From Nitriliruptoraceae bacterium (lineage in GTDB: Bacteria; Actinomycetota; Nitriliruptoria; Nitriliruptorales; Nitriliruptoraceae), in the NCBI GenBank assembly GCA_007121975.1, contig SKJO01000333.1:1-8529 (forward strand): a stretch of DNA of 8,529 nucleotides. Direction: 5' to 3'. The translations under genes were made by a program, and so were the position numbers. Shown here one piece after another: positions 1 through 6,179 of this stretch. Below the pieces are notes generated by a model. The model did not search any database. It saw only the letters and a program-made list of their open reading frames with translations, and was not told where the DNA came from. How positions within the stretch are numbered: position 1 is the stretch's first letter; every line of letters starts with the position of its first letter.

Positions 1-40
1 CGGGCGGGGGGTCGGCGGGCGGGGGGGCGGCGGCCGGGGC
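1..40 (+). other. G-run block with G-quadruplex potential
   Basis: The + strand has G-runs at 2-4, 6-11, 17-19, 21-27 and 36-39, separated by short loops. The first four runs satisfy the usual G3+ N1-7 quadruplex rule. The block sits at the window edge, so its full extent and its upstream gene are unknown. It may simply be low-complexity sequence in a GC-rich genome. Confidence 0.4.
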
Positions 41-109
41 TTCCGACCAGCATCCGGCCTGCCACGGCGGCCGCGCCGACCGCGCCGGCCCACGGCCGAT
101 CCCGGTCGT

Positions 110-330
110 TCGCGGCCACAAACACTCGCTGACGCGAGTTTCGCCCCACCCCAAGGCCCATCGCGGCCACAAACGCTCGCCGACGCGAGTTTCGCCCCGC
201 CCGACGGCCCATGCCGGCCGATCGAGGAAGTCCGCGGCCGTTCGCGGCCACAAACACTCGCCGACGCGAGTTTCGCCCCGGCCCACGGCCCATCGCGGCC
301 ACAAACACTCGCCGACGCGAGTTTCGCCCC
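110..330. repeat. Four copies of a 38-bp hairpin repeat in two pairs
   Basis: Near-identical 38-bp units lie at 110-147, 161-198, 242-279 and 293-330, all in the same orientation. Each begins TCGCGGCCACAAAC and ends GAGTTTCGCCCC. Each has an inner inverted repeat, ACTCGC and GCGAGT around a 4-nt loop, with flanking AAA and TTT. Start-to-start distances are 51, 81 and 51 bp, so the units form two pairs with 13-bp spacers. I see only two substitutions. In copy 1 the first loop base is T instead of C. In copy 2 the outer stem base is G instead of A, giving a possible G-U pair in RNA. The short, unequal spacers and absence of cas genes argue against CRISPR. A REP-like dispersed repeat, a protein-binding array or a transcript-end structure are possible. 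The function is unknown. Confidence 0.85.
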
Positions 331-405
331 CAACACCGGCCCGCCGACCCCGCCGAACGTCGAACACCCTGATGGTCGGATGCCGGGGGTAGGGTCAAGC
401 CAACC
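331..405. other. Leader of the MBL-fold hydrolase gene
   Basis: This short stretch lies between the last 38-bp repeat and the first gene. It contains a TAnnnT-type hexamer (TAGGGT, 390-395), but no matching -35 box was found at a normal distance. An AGGG at 391-394 could act as a weak ribosome site for the GTG at 406. No promoter can be assigned with confidence. Confidence 0.2.
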
Positions 406-1590
406 GTGGCGTTCGGGGCCGCATCGATGAGCGCAGGCAGATCACCAGGATCGGGCGTCTGGTCGGCGAGGCCGGCTGGGTCGACACCTGCGGTGCCACG
501 CTTGCGGATACCAGGGCTGGCCGCTGGGAGCCGGCGGCCCGTCGCTGCCGCGGTGGGTGTCCTCCTGCTGATCGTAGGGGCACTCGCGTGGTCGACAGGG
601 GCCGATCGCGGAGGTGGCACCAGCACACAAGCCGACGACCGCGGAGGTGGCACCAGCACGCAAGCGGCCGAATCGTCGGTGCCCGGTGCCCAGCCTGATC
701 GGGGCGCCGATGGCCAGGCCGCCGCCGACCTCGATCGGGCAGATGAACCGTCCGCGCCATCCGGACAGGGCGCTGGCGACGACGCCACCCCCGACGCCGA
801 CGACAACGCCTCGAGCGGCGCGCACGACGGCGACGACCTCGTCGTCCATTTCCTCGATGTCGGTCAGGCAGATGCGACGCTGCTGGTGCAGGGAGAGACC
901 ACGGTGCTCATCGACACCGGCCGCTACCAGGCCGATGATGTCGTTGAGGCCCTGACCTCCCTCGGGATCGAGACGATCGAGTTGCTGATCGTGACCCACC
1001 CGCATGCCGACCACATCGGGCAGTTCGACCAACTGGTCGATGCGGTCACGATCACCGAGACCTGGTGGTCCGGCGCGACGACCACCTCGCTGACCTTCGG
1101 CCGGGCGCTGGATGCCCTGGAGCGTTCTGGGGCGGCCTACGAGGAGCCCCGCGCGGGCGATGCCGCCCAGGTCGGGCAGCTGCTGATCGAGGTCGTCAAC
1201 CCACCGGTCGGGATCGAGCTCACCGACTTGCACGACTCGGGCCTGGCCGTGCGCGTCACCTACGGGTCGTTCCGGGTGCTGTTCACCGGGGACGCCGAGG
1301 CACCGACCGAGCGGCGGATGGTCGCCTCCGACCCCGCGCTGCTCGAGGCGGAGGTCCTGCAGGTGGGCCACCACGGGTCGCGGAGCTCGACCGTCCCGGA
1401 GTTCCTGGCCGCGGTCTCGCCCGCGGTGGCGGTGTACTCCGCCGGCGCGGACAACGCCTACGACCATCCGCACCCTGAGGTGCTCGAGCGGTTGCAGGCC
1501 GCCGACGTCGAGGTATACGGCACCGACACCCACGGCACCGTGGCCATCACCACCGACGGCCACAACTGGTCGGTGCACACCGGCTGGTAG
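406..1590 (+). CDS. Membrane-anchored ComEC-type MBL-fold hydrolase
   Basis: Protein of 394 residues if it starts at GTG 406, or 387 from ATG 427; neither has a strong ribosome site. A basic N-terminus (about 1-45) leads into one hydrophobic segment (46-62). A low-complexity, acidic Ala/Gly/Asp linker follows (about 63-143), then a metallo-beta-lactamase domain (about 144-394). Visible motifs are FLDVGQAD (149-156), the metal site THPHADH (197-203), TGDAE (294-298), GHHGS (321-325) and DHPHP (353-357). These match the competence-protein ComEC C-terminal MBL family, in which this domain is thought to act as a nuclease. The ComEC channel part is absent, so this is a stand-alone enzyme. The single anchor after basic residues suggests the domain faces outward. 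The substrate is unknown. A DUF3006-like gene follows, a pairing seen in other bacteria. The linker contains an in-frame 33-bp duplication. Confidence 0.88.
   Translation: MAFGAASMSAGRSPGSGVWSARPAGSTPAVPRLRIPGLAAGSRRPVAAAVGVLLLIVGALAWSTGADRGGGTSTQADDRGGGTSTQAAESSVPGAQPDRGADGQAAADLDRADEPSAPSGQGAGDDATPDADDNASSGAHDGDDLVVHFLDVGQADATLLVQGETTVLIDTGRYQADDVVEALTSLGIETIELLIVTHPHADHIGQFDQLVDAVTITETWWSGATTTSLTFGRALDALERSGAAYEEPRAGDAAQVGQLLIEVVNPPVGIELTDLHDSGLAVRVTYGSFRVLFTGDAEAPTERRMVASDPALLEAEVLQVGHHGSRSSTVPEFLAAVSPAVAVYSAGADNAYDHPHPEVLERLQAADVEVYGTDTHGTVAITTDGHNWSVHTGW
604..669 (+). repeat. In-frame 33-bp tandem duplication in the MBL linker
   Basis: A 33-bp unit starting at 604 is repeated from 637 with few base changes, the second copy being clearly recognisable to about 665. 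Each unit encodes an 11-residue stretch containing DRGGGTSTQA. The length is a multiple of three, so the frame is kept and only the flexible linker between membrane anchor and enzyme is lengthened. This looks like a slippage or duplication product. Confidence 0.75.
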
Positions 1591-1689
1591 CCATCGGCCA
1601 CGCAGCACCACGACGAGGACCGCCCAGTTCCACCGATCGCTACGACGACGAACGCACCGGCCCACAGCCCGCCAGCGGAGGTGACGCGC

Positions 1690-2034
1690 ATGACCGACGC
1701 CCCTCGGATCCCCCACGCCCCTCGGATCCCCCACGCCCCTGGGATCCCCGACGCCCCTCGGATCCCCGACGACCGAGCGGTGATCGACCGGATCGTGGAC
1801 GGGGTCACCGCGGTGCTGCTGCGCGGCGCGGACGAGCAGGAGGTACTCGTCGCGGTCGACGCGCTGCCGGCCGACGCCCGGGAGCGTGACTGGGTCATCG
1901 TGACGTCCGGCGCCGACCGGGTCGAGGTGCTCGGCGTCGACACCGAACTCACCGAGCAGCGCACCCGACAGGTCCAGGCCCAGCTCGATCGGATCCGCGA
2001 GCAGCAGTCGGGCGGGCGCTTCCCACCGCGCTGA
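1690..2034 (+). CDS. DUF3006-like small protein
   Basis: The start is ATG 1690, preceded by a strong ribosome site GGAGGTGA (1677-1684) with a 5-nt spacer; the in-frame GTG at 1681 lies inside that site. The product has 114 residues. Residues 3-26 are four copies of a 6-residue proline-rich unit (D/H-A-P-R/G-I-P). The rest begins DRAVIDRIVDGVTAVLL and continues with VAVDALPADARERDWVIV. This resembles DUF3006: a small beta-rich domain with IDR...G..AVL, a central LP and a following hydrophilic turn. The C-terminal part is charged and probably helical. No membrane segment or catalytic motif is seen, and the function is unknown. DUF3006 genes are often found next to ComEC-like MBL hydrolases, as here (99 nt downstream). 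A shared transcript is likely. Confidence 0.72.
   Translation: MTDAPRIPHAPRIPHAPGIPDAPRIPDDRAVIDRIVDGVTAVLLRGADEQEVLVAVDALPADARERDWVIVTSGADRVEVLGVDTELTEQRTRQVQAQLDRIREQQSGGRFPPR
1696..1767 (+). repeat. Four tandem 18-bp units at the DUF3006 gene start
   Basis: Units lie at 1696-1713, 1714-1731, 1732-1749 and 1750-1767, each of the form (G/C)ACGCCCCTCGGATCCCC with one C-to-G change in unit 3. They encode D/H-A-P-R/G-I-P. The array starts two codons after the ATG, so unit-number changes would alter the N-terminus without shifting the frame. Confidence 0.9.
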
Positions 2035-2052
2035 CGTGCACGGCGCTCGCGT

Positions 2053-2079
2053 CGAGATCCTCTGCGGCTGAGGATCGTG
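2053..2079 (+). terminator. Hairpin after the DUF3006 gene, possible terminator
   Basis: A perfect 7-bp inverted repeat, GATCCTC (2056-2062) and GAGGATC (2070-2076), has a 7-nt loop. A few weaker outer pairs extend it across one mismatch. It starts about 20 nt after the DUF3006 stop. No T-tract follows, so it would be a non-canonical terminator, as is common in high-GC genomes. Confidence 0.45.
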
Positions 2080-2108
2080 GCGCCTCACACGCACCGGGGG
2101 AGCACGCG

Positions 2109-2716
2109 ATGATCGACACCCGGACCGTTCAGGTCGACACCGAGGTCCGTCTGGAGGTCGCCACCAGTGGCGACGACCAGGATCCGACGGTGCTGCTGGT
2201 GCACGGCAACGGCCCCAACTGGCGGCAGTTCACCCCGCAACTGAGTCGCTGGCCGACGACGGGCACGTCGCGCCGTCACCACGTGGCCACGGGCACTCGA
2301 CCCTGCCGGCAGCCGCGGGCCGTGGGGATCTGAGCATCGCGCGGCTTGCCGCGGACCTCCTCGCGGTGCTCGACCACCTCGAGGTGGCGCAGGTGCACCT
2401 GGTGGGCAACTCCGTCGGCGGGTTGGTCGGTCTCGAACTCGCCCGCACGGTCCCGCATCGCCCGAGGACCCTGACGACCTTCGGAACCACCACGCAGCTG
2501 TCCTCGAGCCGCGGGCTGGTACGCACCATGTCGTTGCTGGTGCACTGAGACCTCGACCGCAGCCTCAACCGCACGCTTGCGACGACCCTCGCGACGATCG
2601 AGGAACGGAACGACGCCATCGTGGTCGACCTGCTCGACGCCGGACACTTCGCGAACCTCGAGCAGCCCGATGGCTTCCACCGGATCGTGCGAGGGTTCCT
2701 CGCGCAGCACCGCTGA
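2109..2716 (+). pseudogene. Broken alpha/beta-hydrolase gene
   Basis: An alpha/beta-hydrolase can be pieced together from two frames. The first part starts at ATG 2109 behind a GGGGGAG ribosome site (2096-2102). It contains the oxyanion-hole motif VHGNG (His codon 2202-2204) and is good until about 2243. The match then moves to another frame from about 2246, giving SLADDGHV, RGHGHST and the nucleophile elbow VGNSVGG (Ser codon 2411-2413). This implies loss of one base or gain of two near 2244. A premature TGA at 2546-2548 follows. The same frame then continues to the family's C-terminal DAGHFANLEQP (catalytic His codon 2645-2647) and stops at 2716. Only about seven residues separate ERND from DAGH, where related enzymes have a strand, the catalytic Asp and a further helix. 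An internal deletion is therefore likely. The whole is about 200 codons against a usual 260-280. The original substrate is unknown. Confidence 0.85.
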
Positions 2717-2754
2717 GCCGGGCGCGCTTCCGACACGTCACGAGCCTGGATCTC

Positions 2755-3324
2755 GTGGCCCCGAACCCGGCTGCCACCCGCCCGATGATCGGCGTGGTCG
2801 GTGCCAACGGTGCCGGCAAGTCGACCCTCCTTCGCCTGCTCGCCGGTGAGCTCGCGCCCGTCACGCGCACGATCGACGTGCACGCCTCAGCTCGCCCGTG
2901 GCTGGTCGAGCAGCAGGTGGACGTACTCAGCGATCCGGTCCGCGCCTTCGCCTGGCAGTGGGACGGCGTCGCCGAGCGTCTGCGGCGCCGTCTGCAGCTG
3001 GATCCCGACGACCTGGATCCCGACGACCTGGATCCCGACATCGGACGTGGCTGGCTGGTCCTGTCGCCCGGTCAGCGCAAGCGCTGGAAGCTGGCCGCCG
3101 CGCTGGCCGAGCAGCCCGACATCCTGCTGCTCGACGAGCCGACCAACCATCTCGACCTGCCATCGATCGAGCGCCTCGAGGCCGCCCTGCTCCGGTGGGC
3201 GGGAGCGCTGCTGCTGGTCACCCACGACGACCACCTGGCTGCCGCCACGACCGAGGCCACCTGGACGGTCGCCGACGGGACCGTGCGCCGTGCACCTGCG
3301 GCCACCCCGAACCGGTCGGGCTGA
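2755..3324 (+). CDS. Single ABC-F-type ATPase domain, probable gene remnant
   Basis: From GTG 2755 the frame gives 189 residues with every ATPase motif: Walker A GANGAGKST (16-24), Q-loop glutamines near 53-54, signature LSPGQ (103-107), Walker B with LLLDEPTNHLD (124-134) and H-loop H157. The DEPTNHLDLPSIERLEAAL stretch is typical of ABC-F proteins, cytoplasmic ATPases that act on ribosomes. It looks like the C-terminal of their two ATPase domains. Normal members have about 500-550 residues and two domains, so roughly half is missing. The frame stays open upstream to the hydrolase stop and reads as plausible domain sequence (ARFRHVTSLDL), but I see no good start codon or ribosome site. It may be a 5'-truncated pseudogene with an intact frame, or a small stand-alone ATPase. 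A 15-bp repeat encodes LDPDD three times (residues 82-96). Confidence 0.6.
   Translation: MAPNPAATRPMIGVVGANGAGKSTLLRLLAGELAPVTRTIDVHASARPWLVEQQVDVLSDPVRAFAWQWDGVAERLRRRLQLDPDDLDPDDLDPDIGRGWLVLSPGQRKRWKLAAALAEQPDILLLDEPTNHLDLPSIERLEAALLRWAGALLLVTHDDHLAAATTEATWTVADGTVRRAPAATPNRSG
2998..3042 (+). repeat. Three 15-bp tandem units in the ABC-F remnant
   Basis: Units at 2998-3012, 3013-3027 and 3028-3042 read CTGGATCCCGACGAC, with the last ending ATC. They encode LDPDD, LDPDD and LDPDI, between the helical region and the ABC signature. The insertion keeps the frame. Confidence 0.85.
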
Positions 3325-3364
3325 TGCGTCGGCGGCGGGGGAGCGCAGCAACTAGCGTTCGGCC

Positions 3365-4081
3365 ATGCGGATTCTGCTGGTCTCCGACCTCCACTACCGA
3401 CTGCCGCACCTCGACTGGGTGGCCGGGGTCGCCAGCGAGTACGACCTCGTGGTACTCGCCGGTGACCACGTCGACATCTCCTCGCCGGTCAGCGTCGAGG
3501 TGCAGATCACGGCGCTGCGGGTCGCGATGGCCGACCTCGCCGCTCGCTCACGGCTGGTGGTGTGCTCCGGGAACCACGACCTGAACACCCGCAACGACCA
3601 GGGGGAGAAGACGGCCGACTGGCTCGCCCCGCTCCGGGAGGTCGGAGCAGTCGTCGACGGCGACACCGTCACGATCGGTACCACCACGGTGACGGTGCTC
3701 GGGTGGTGGGACGGCCCCGTGGCTCAGCAGGAACTCGAGGCCCAACTCGAGGCACACGCACCCGACACCTCCCGGTGGATCTGGGTGTACCACTCGCCGC
3801 CGCACGGCCCGCTGGCCTGGACCGGCTCCCGCCACTTCGGTGATCCCGTCATCGCGGGCTGGATCCAACGGTGGCGCCCGACCGCGGTCCTGATGGGCCA
3901 CATCCATCAGGCCCCGTTCACCCCGGATGGCTCCTGGATCGATCGGGTCGGTCCGACCTGGCTGTTCAATGCCGGCAAGCAGATCGGCCCCGTCCCCGCA
4001 CACATCGAGGTGGACCTGGACGCGGCGACGGCCCGATGGATCTCCTCCGAGGGCATCGACGAACGCAGCCTGCCTCAGTAG
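3365..4081 (+). CDS. Calcineurin-like metallophosphoesterase
   Basis: Protein of 238 residues from ATG 3365; the ribosome site is weak. It has the full dinuclear-metal motif set of the family: D8-x-H10, G33-D34 with D37, G69-N70-H71-D72, H143 in YHSPPHG, and G178-H179-I-H181. The length fits single-domain members. There is no signal peptide or membrane segment, so it is probably cytoplasmic. The family hydrolyses phosphomonoesters or phosphodiesters, including cyclic nucleotides and nucleic acids. The actual substrate cannot be told from the sequence. It starts 40 nt after the ABC-F remnant and may be transcribed separately. Its last 7 bp overlap, tail to tail, with a cNMP-binding-domain gene on the other strand. 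A link through cyclic nucleotides is tempting but only a guess. Confidence 0.9.
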   Translation: MRILLVSDLHYRLPHLDWVAGVASEYDLVVLAGDHVDISSPVSVEVQITALRVAMADLAARSRLVVCSGNHDLNTRNDQGEKTADWLAPLREVGAVVDGDTVTIGTTTVTVLGWWDGPVAQQELEAQLEAHAPDTSRWIWVYHSPPHGPLAWTGSRHFGDPVIAGWIQRWRPTAVLMGHIHQAPFTPDGSWIDRVGPTWLFNAGKQIGPVPAHIEVDLDAATARWISSEGIDERSLPQ

Positions 4082-4560
4082 TCGGGCACGTCCGCGCGCT
4101 CTGAGCCGGCGTCGGCCGCGTCGGCGCCGCTGGTCATCAGCTCGCCGAGTACCTGGTCCATGACCGCGAGGTGCGTCTCGGTGCCCGCGTACTGCCGCTT
4201 GAGATCGGTGAGGTAGGAGGTCACCGCGCGCAGGCGGCGGGCAAGCAGCCGCGCGATCGCCAGGGTGAGGTCGGGATCACTGGCCACCGCGGCGCCGGCG
4301 TCCTCGATCACCGCCACCGTCGCGGGCGCGACCGCGACGACGTCCGCGCCGTACGAGGTGCCGAGCAGGGCGGCCATCTCGCCCAGGAACGATCCCGGCT
4401 CACGCACGGTGGTGATGACCACCTCGCCGTCACGGACCTCGAACGCCCCGGCGATGAGCACGTACAGCCGGTCTCCGTGCAGGCCCTGGCCGATCAGGAC
4501 CTCACCAGGATCCAGGGTTCGGCGGGGTCGATCCGCACACAGACGCAGGACCTCATCCAT
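4075..4560 (-). CDS. Cyclic-nucleotide-binding-domain protein without HTH
   Basis: Chosen start ATG 4558-4560 gives 161 residues. A longer frame from a GTG at 4650 would add 30 Gly/Ala/Pro-rich residues and run through a strong hairpin, so it is unlikely. Residues about 10-90 form a cNMP-binding beta-barrel: DPGEVLIGQGLHGDRLYVLIAGAFEV, here split as DPGEVLIGQG (17-26), DRLYVLIAGAFEV (30-42), then the phosphate-binding cassette FLGEMAALLG (58-67). A long helix (about 97-125) resembles the CRP dimer helix. No DNA-binding helix-turn-helix follows; the tail is Ala/Asp-rich. The arginine that binds the cyclic phosphate in CRP-like proteins is not seen: the matching stretch reads TSYGADV (68-74). 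The ligand may therefore differ or be absent. It lies downstream of the symporter gene on the same strand. Confidence 0.85.
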   Translation of the reverse strand: MDEVLRLCADRPRRTLDPGEVLIGQGLHGDRLYVLIAGAFEVRDGEVVITTVREPGSFLGEMAALLGTSYGADVVAVAPATVAVIEDAGAAVASDPDLTLAIARLLARRLRAVTSYLTDLKRQYAGTETHLAVMDQVLGELMTSGADAADAGSERADVPDY

Positions 4561-4601
4561 GCCGCCGAGCCTAGCAGCGGGGCATCGGCCGACCGCCGGT
4601 G

Positions 4602-4637
4602 CCCCGGGTCCGCACCTGCCTGCGAACGAACCCGGGG
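4602..4637 (-). terminator. Strong hairpin between the symporter and cNMP-domain genes
   Basis: CCCCGGGT (4602-4609) pairs perfectly with ACCCGGGG (4630-4637). Inside it, CGCA (4611-4614) pairs with TGCG (4621-4624), giving about 12 base pairs in total around a 6-nt loop and a 1/5-nt internal loop. It lies after the symporter stop and about 40 nt before the cNMP-domain start on the minus strand. It could be a partial terminator, an mRNA-processing or stability structure, or both. No T-tract follows. Confidence 0.5.
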
Positions 4638-4664
4638 AAGCCACCGACAAGGCAACGAACCTAC

Positions 4665-4682
4665 GGCACGGCGCGCGGTGCC
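4665..4682 (-). terminator. Small hairpin just after the symporter stop
   Basis: GGCAC (4665-4669) and GTGCC (4678-4682) can pair around an 8-nt loop, starting one base beyond the symporter stop codon on the minus strand. The stem is only 5 bp and the region is very GC-rich, so this is a weak call. Confidence 0.25.
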
Positions 4683-4683
4683 A

Positions 4684-6162
4684 TCAGTGGTCGACCTTGG
4701 CGATCTCGCCGCTCTCGACCTTGTCGCGGTAGGCGAAGATCTCCTTCTTGACCAAGCGCGCGAGGATGTACAGGCCGAGCACGTTCGGGATCGCCATCAG
4801 GAACAGCATCGAGTCGGAGATCCCGATCACCGGGCCCAGCGACAGCGAGGCACCCACCACCACGAAGACGCAGAAGATGACCTTGAAGACCGTCTCGGCC
4901 ACCTCGGAGTCGTCGAAGAGGTACCCGGTCGACTTCATGCCGTAGTACGACCAGGTGAGCATCGTGGAGAAGGCGAAGGCGACCACGGCGACCGCGAGCA
5001 CGTTGGGGAACCAGGGCAGCACCGTGGCGAACGCCGCTGAGGTCAGGGCAACGCCGCCGAGCTCGCCCGCGACCGGGTCGAGGTAGGCGCCGGAGATCAC
5101 GATGATCAACGCCGTCATGGTGCAGATGATGACGGTGTCGATGAACGGCTCGAGCAGGGCGACGTGCCCCTCGGTGGAGGGGTGTTCGGTGCGCACCGCG
5201 GAGTGGGCGATCGCGGCCGAGCCGATGCCCGCCTCGTTGGAGAACGCCGCACGTTGGAAGCCCACGATCAGCGCACCGATGATGCCGCCATAGGCGCTGT
5301 CGAGGGCGAAGGCCTGCCGGAAGATCTCGCCGAAGGCGGCCGGCACCTCGGCCAGGTTCGAGCCGATGACCAGCAACGCGGCCAGCAGGTACACGCCGGC
5401 CATGATCGGTACCAGCTTCTCGGTGACCCGGGCGATCGACTTGATCCCGCCGATGATCACCGCGCCGACGGTGATCGCGAAGATCAGGCCCACGACCCAG
5501 CGGTAGTCGGCGATCGGGCTGTCCTCGCCACCGGTGACCGCGATGATCTGCGCCGTGGCCTGGTTCGCCTGGAACATGTTGCCGGCACCGATCGCACCGC
5601 CGATGCAGGAGATCGAGAACAGGACCGCCAGCGTCTTGCCGGCGCGGACCCGTCCGGTCACCTCGGCGATGCCCTGCTCGAGGTAGTACATCGGTCCGCC
5701 CGAGACCGTGCCGTCGGGCCGCTCCCGCCGGTACTTCACACCCAGGGTGCACTCAGCCATCTTGGAGGACATGCCGAGGAGCCCGGCGATGATCATCCAC
5801 ACCGTGGCGCCCGGACCTCCGATCGCGATCGCCACCGCGACCCCGGCGATGTTCCCGAGCCCCACGGTGCCAGACACGGCGGTCGCAAGGGCCTGGAAGT
5901 GGGTGACCTCGCCGGCGTCGTCGGGGTTGGAGTACTGGCCACGGACCAGTTCTAGCGCGTGCTTGGGGCCGCGAAGGTTGAGGAAGCCGAGGTAGACGGT
6001 GAAGAACCCGCCGGCGGCCACCAGCCACAGCACGATCAGGGGCAGGTTCACCCCGGCGACGGGGACGGAGTAGAAGACGACGCTCTCGATGGCGGAGGAC
6101 ACGGGGTCCATCGCGGAGGAGATGCGCTCGTCGATGCTCTGCGCGAGCAGTGGCTGCGGCAT
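4684..6162 (-). CDS. AGCS-family sodium:alanine/glycine symporter
   Basis: Protein of 492 residues from ATG 6160-6162, which has GGAGG at 6170-6174 with a 7-nt spacer; the in-frame GTG at 6183 lies upstream of that site. It is a polytopic inner-membrane protein, about 10-11 hydrophobic segments, of the size usual for the alanine/glycine:cation symporter family. Family hallmarks are GTVGLGNIAGVAVAIAIGGP (98-117), SGGPMYYLEQG (154-164), GAIGAGNMFQANQ (190-202) and FSNEAGIGSA (307-316). It should import alanine, glycine or a related small amino acid with sodium; the exact substrate is not visible. It follows the universal stress protein gene by 17 nt, so the two are almost certainly one transcript. 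A cNMP-binding-domain gene follows after 123 nt. Confidence 0.95.
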   Translation of the reverse strand: MPQPLLAQSIDERISSAMDPVSSAIESVVFYSVPVAGVNLPLIVLWLVAAGGFFTVYLGFLNLRGPKHALELVRGQYSNPDDAGEVTHFQALATAVSGTVGLGNIAGVAVAIAIGGPGATVWMIIAGLLGMSSKMAECTLGVKYRRERPDGTVSGGPMYYLEQGIAEVTGRVRAGKTLAVLFSISCIGGAIGAGNMFQANQATAQIIAVTGGEDSPIADYRWVVGLIFAITVGAVIIGGIKSIARVTEKLVPIMAGVYLLAALLVIGSNLAEVPAAFGEIFRQAFALDSAYGGIIGALIVGFQRAAFSNEAGIGSAAIAHSAVRTEHPSTEGHVALLEPFIDTVIICTMTALIIVISGAYLDPVAGELGGVALTSAAFATVLPWFPNVLAVAVVAFAFSTMLTWSYYGMKSTGYLFDDSEVAETVFKVIFCVFVVVGASLSLGPVIGISDSMLFLMAIPNVLGLYILARLVKKEIFAYRDKVESGEIAKVDH

Positions 6163-6179
6163 GGTGGAACCTCCGGGCG

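Noticed and set aside
110..330. CRISPR array
   Set aside because: Only four units, with two 13-bp spacers and one 43-bp spacer. The spacers resemble each other and there are no cas genes in the window.
442..2094. Long minus-strand open frame opposite the MBL and DUF3006 genes
   Set aside because: It is rich in Arg, Gly and Val with no recognisable motif, while the + strand shows clear MBL motifs and a strong ribosome site. It is a shadow frame caused by high GC.
2236..2290. Programmed frameshift in the hydrolase gene
   Set aside because: No slippery run or downstream structure was found at the frame change. A further in-frame stop and a missing catalytic region make decay the simpler explanation.
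5164..5955. Plus-strand open frame opposite the symporter gene
   Set aside because: Its sequence is Asp/His/Arg-rich and repetitive in composition, and it lies wholly inside a clear AGCS symporter gene on the other strand.
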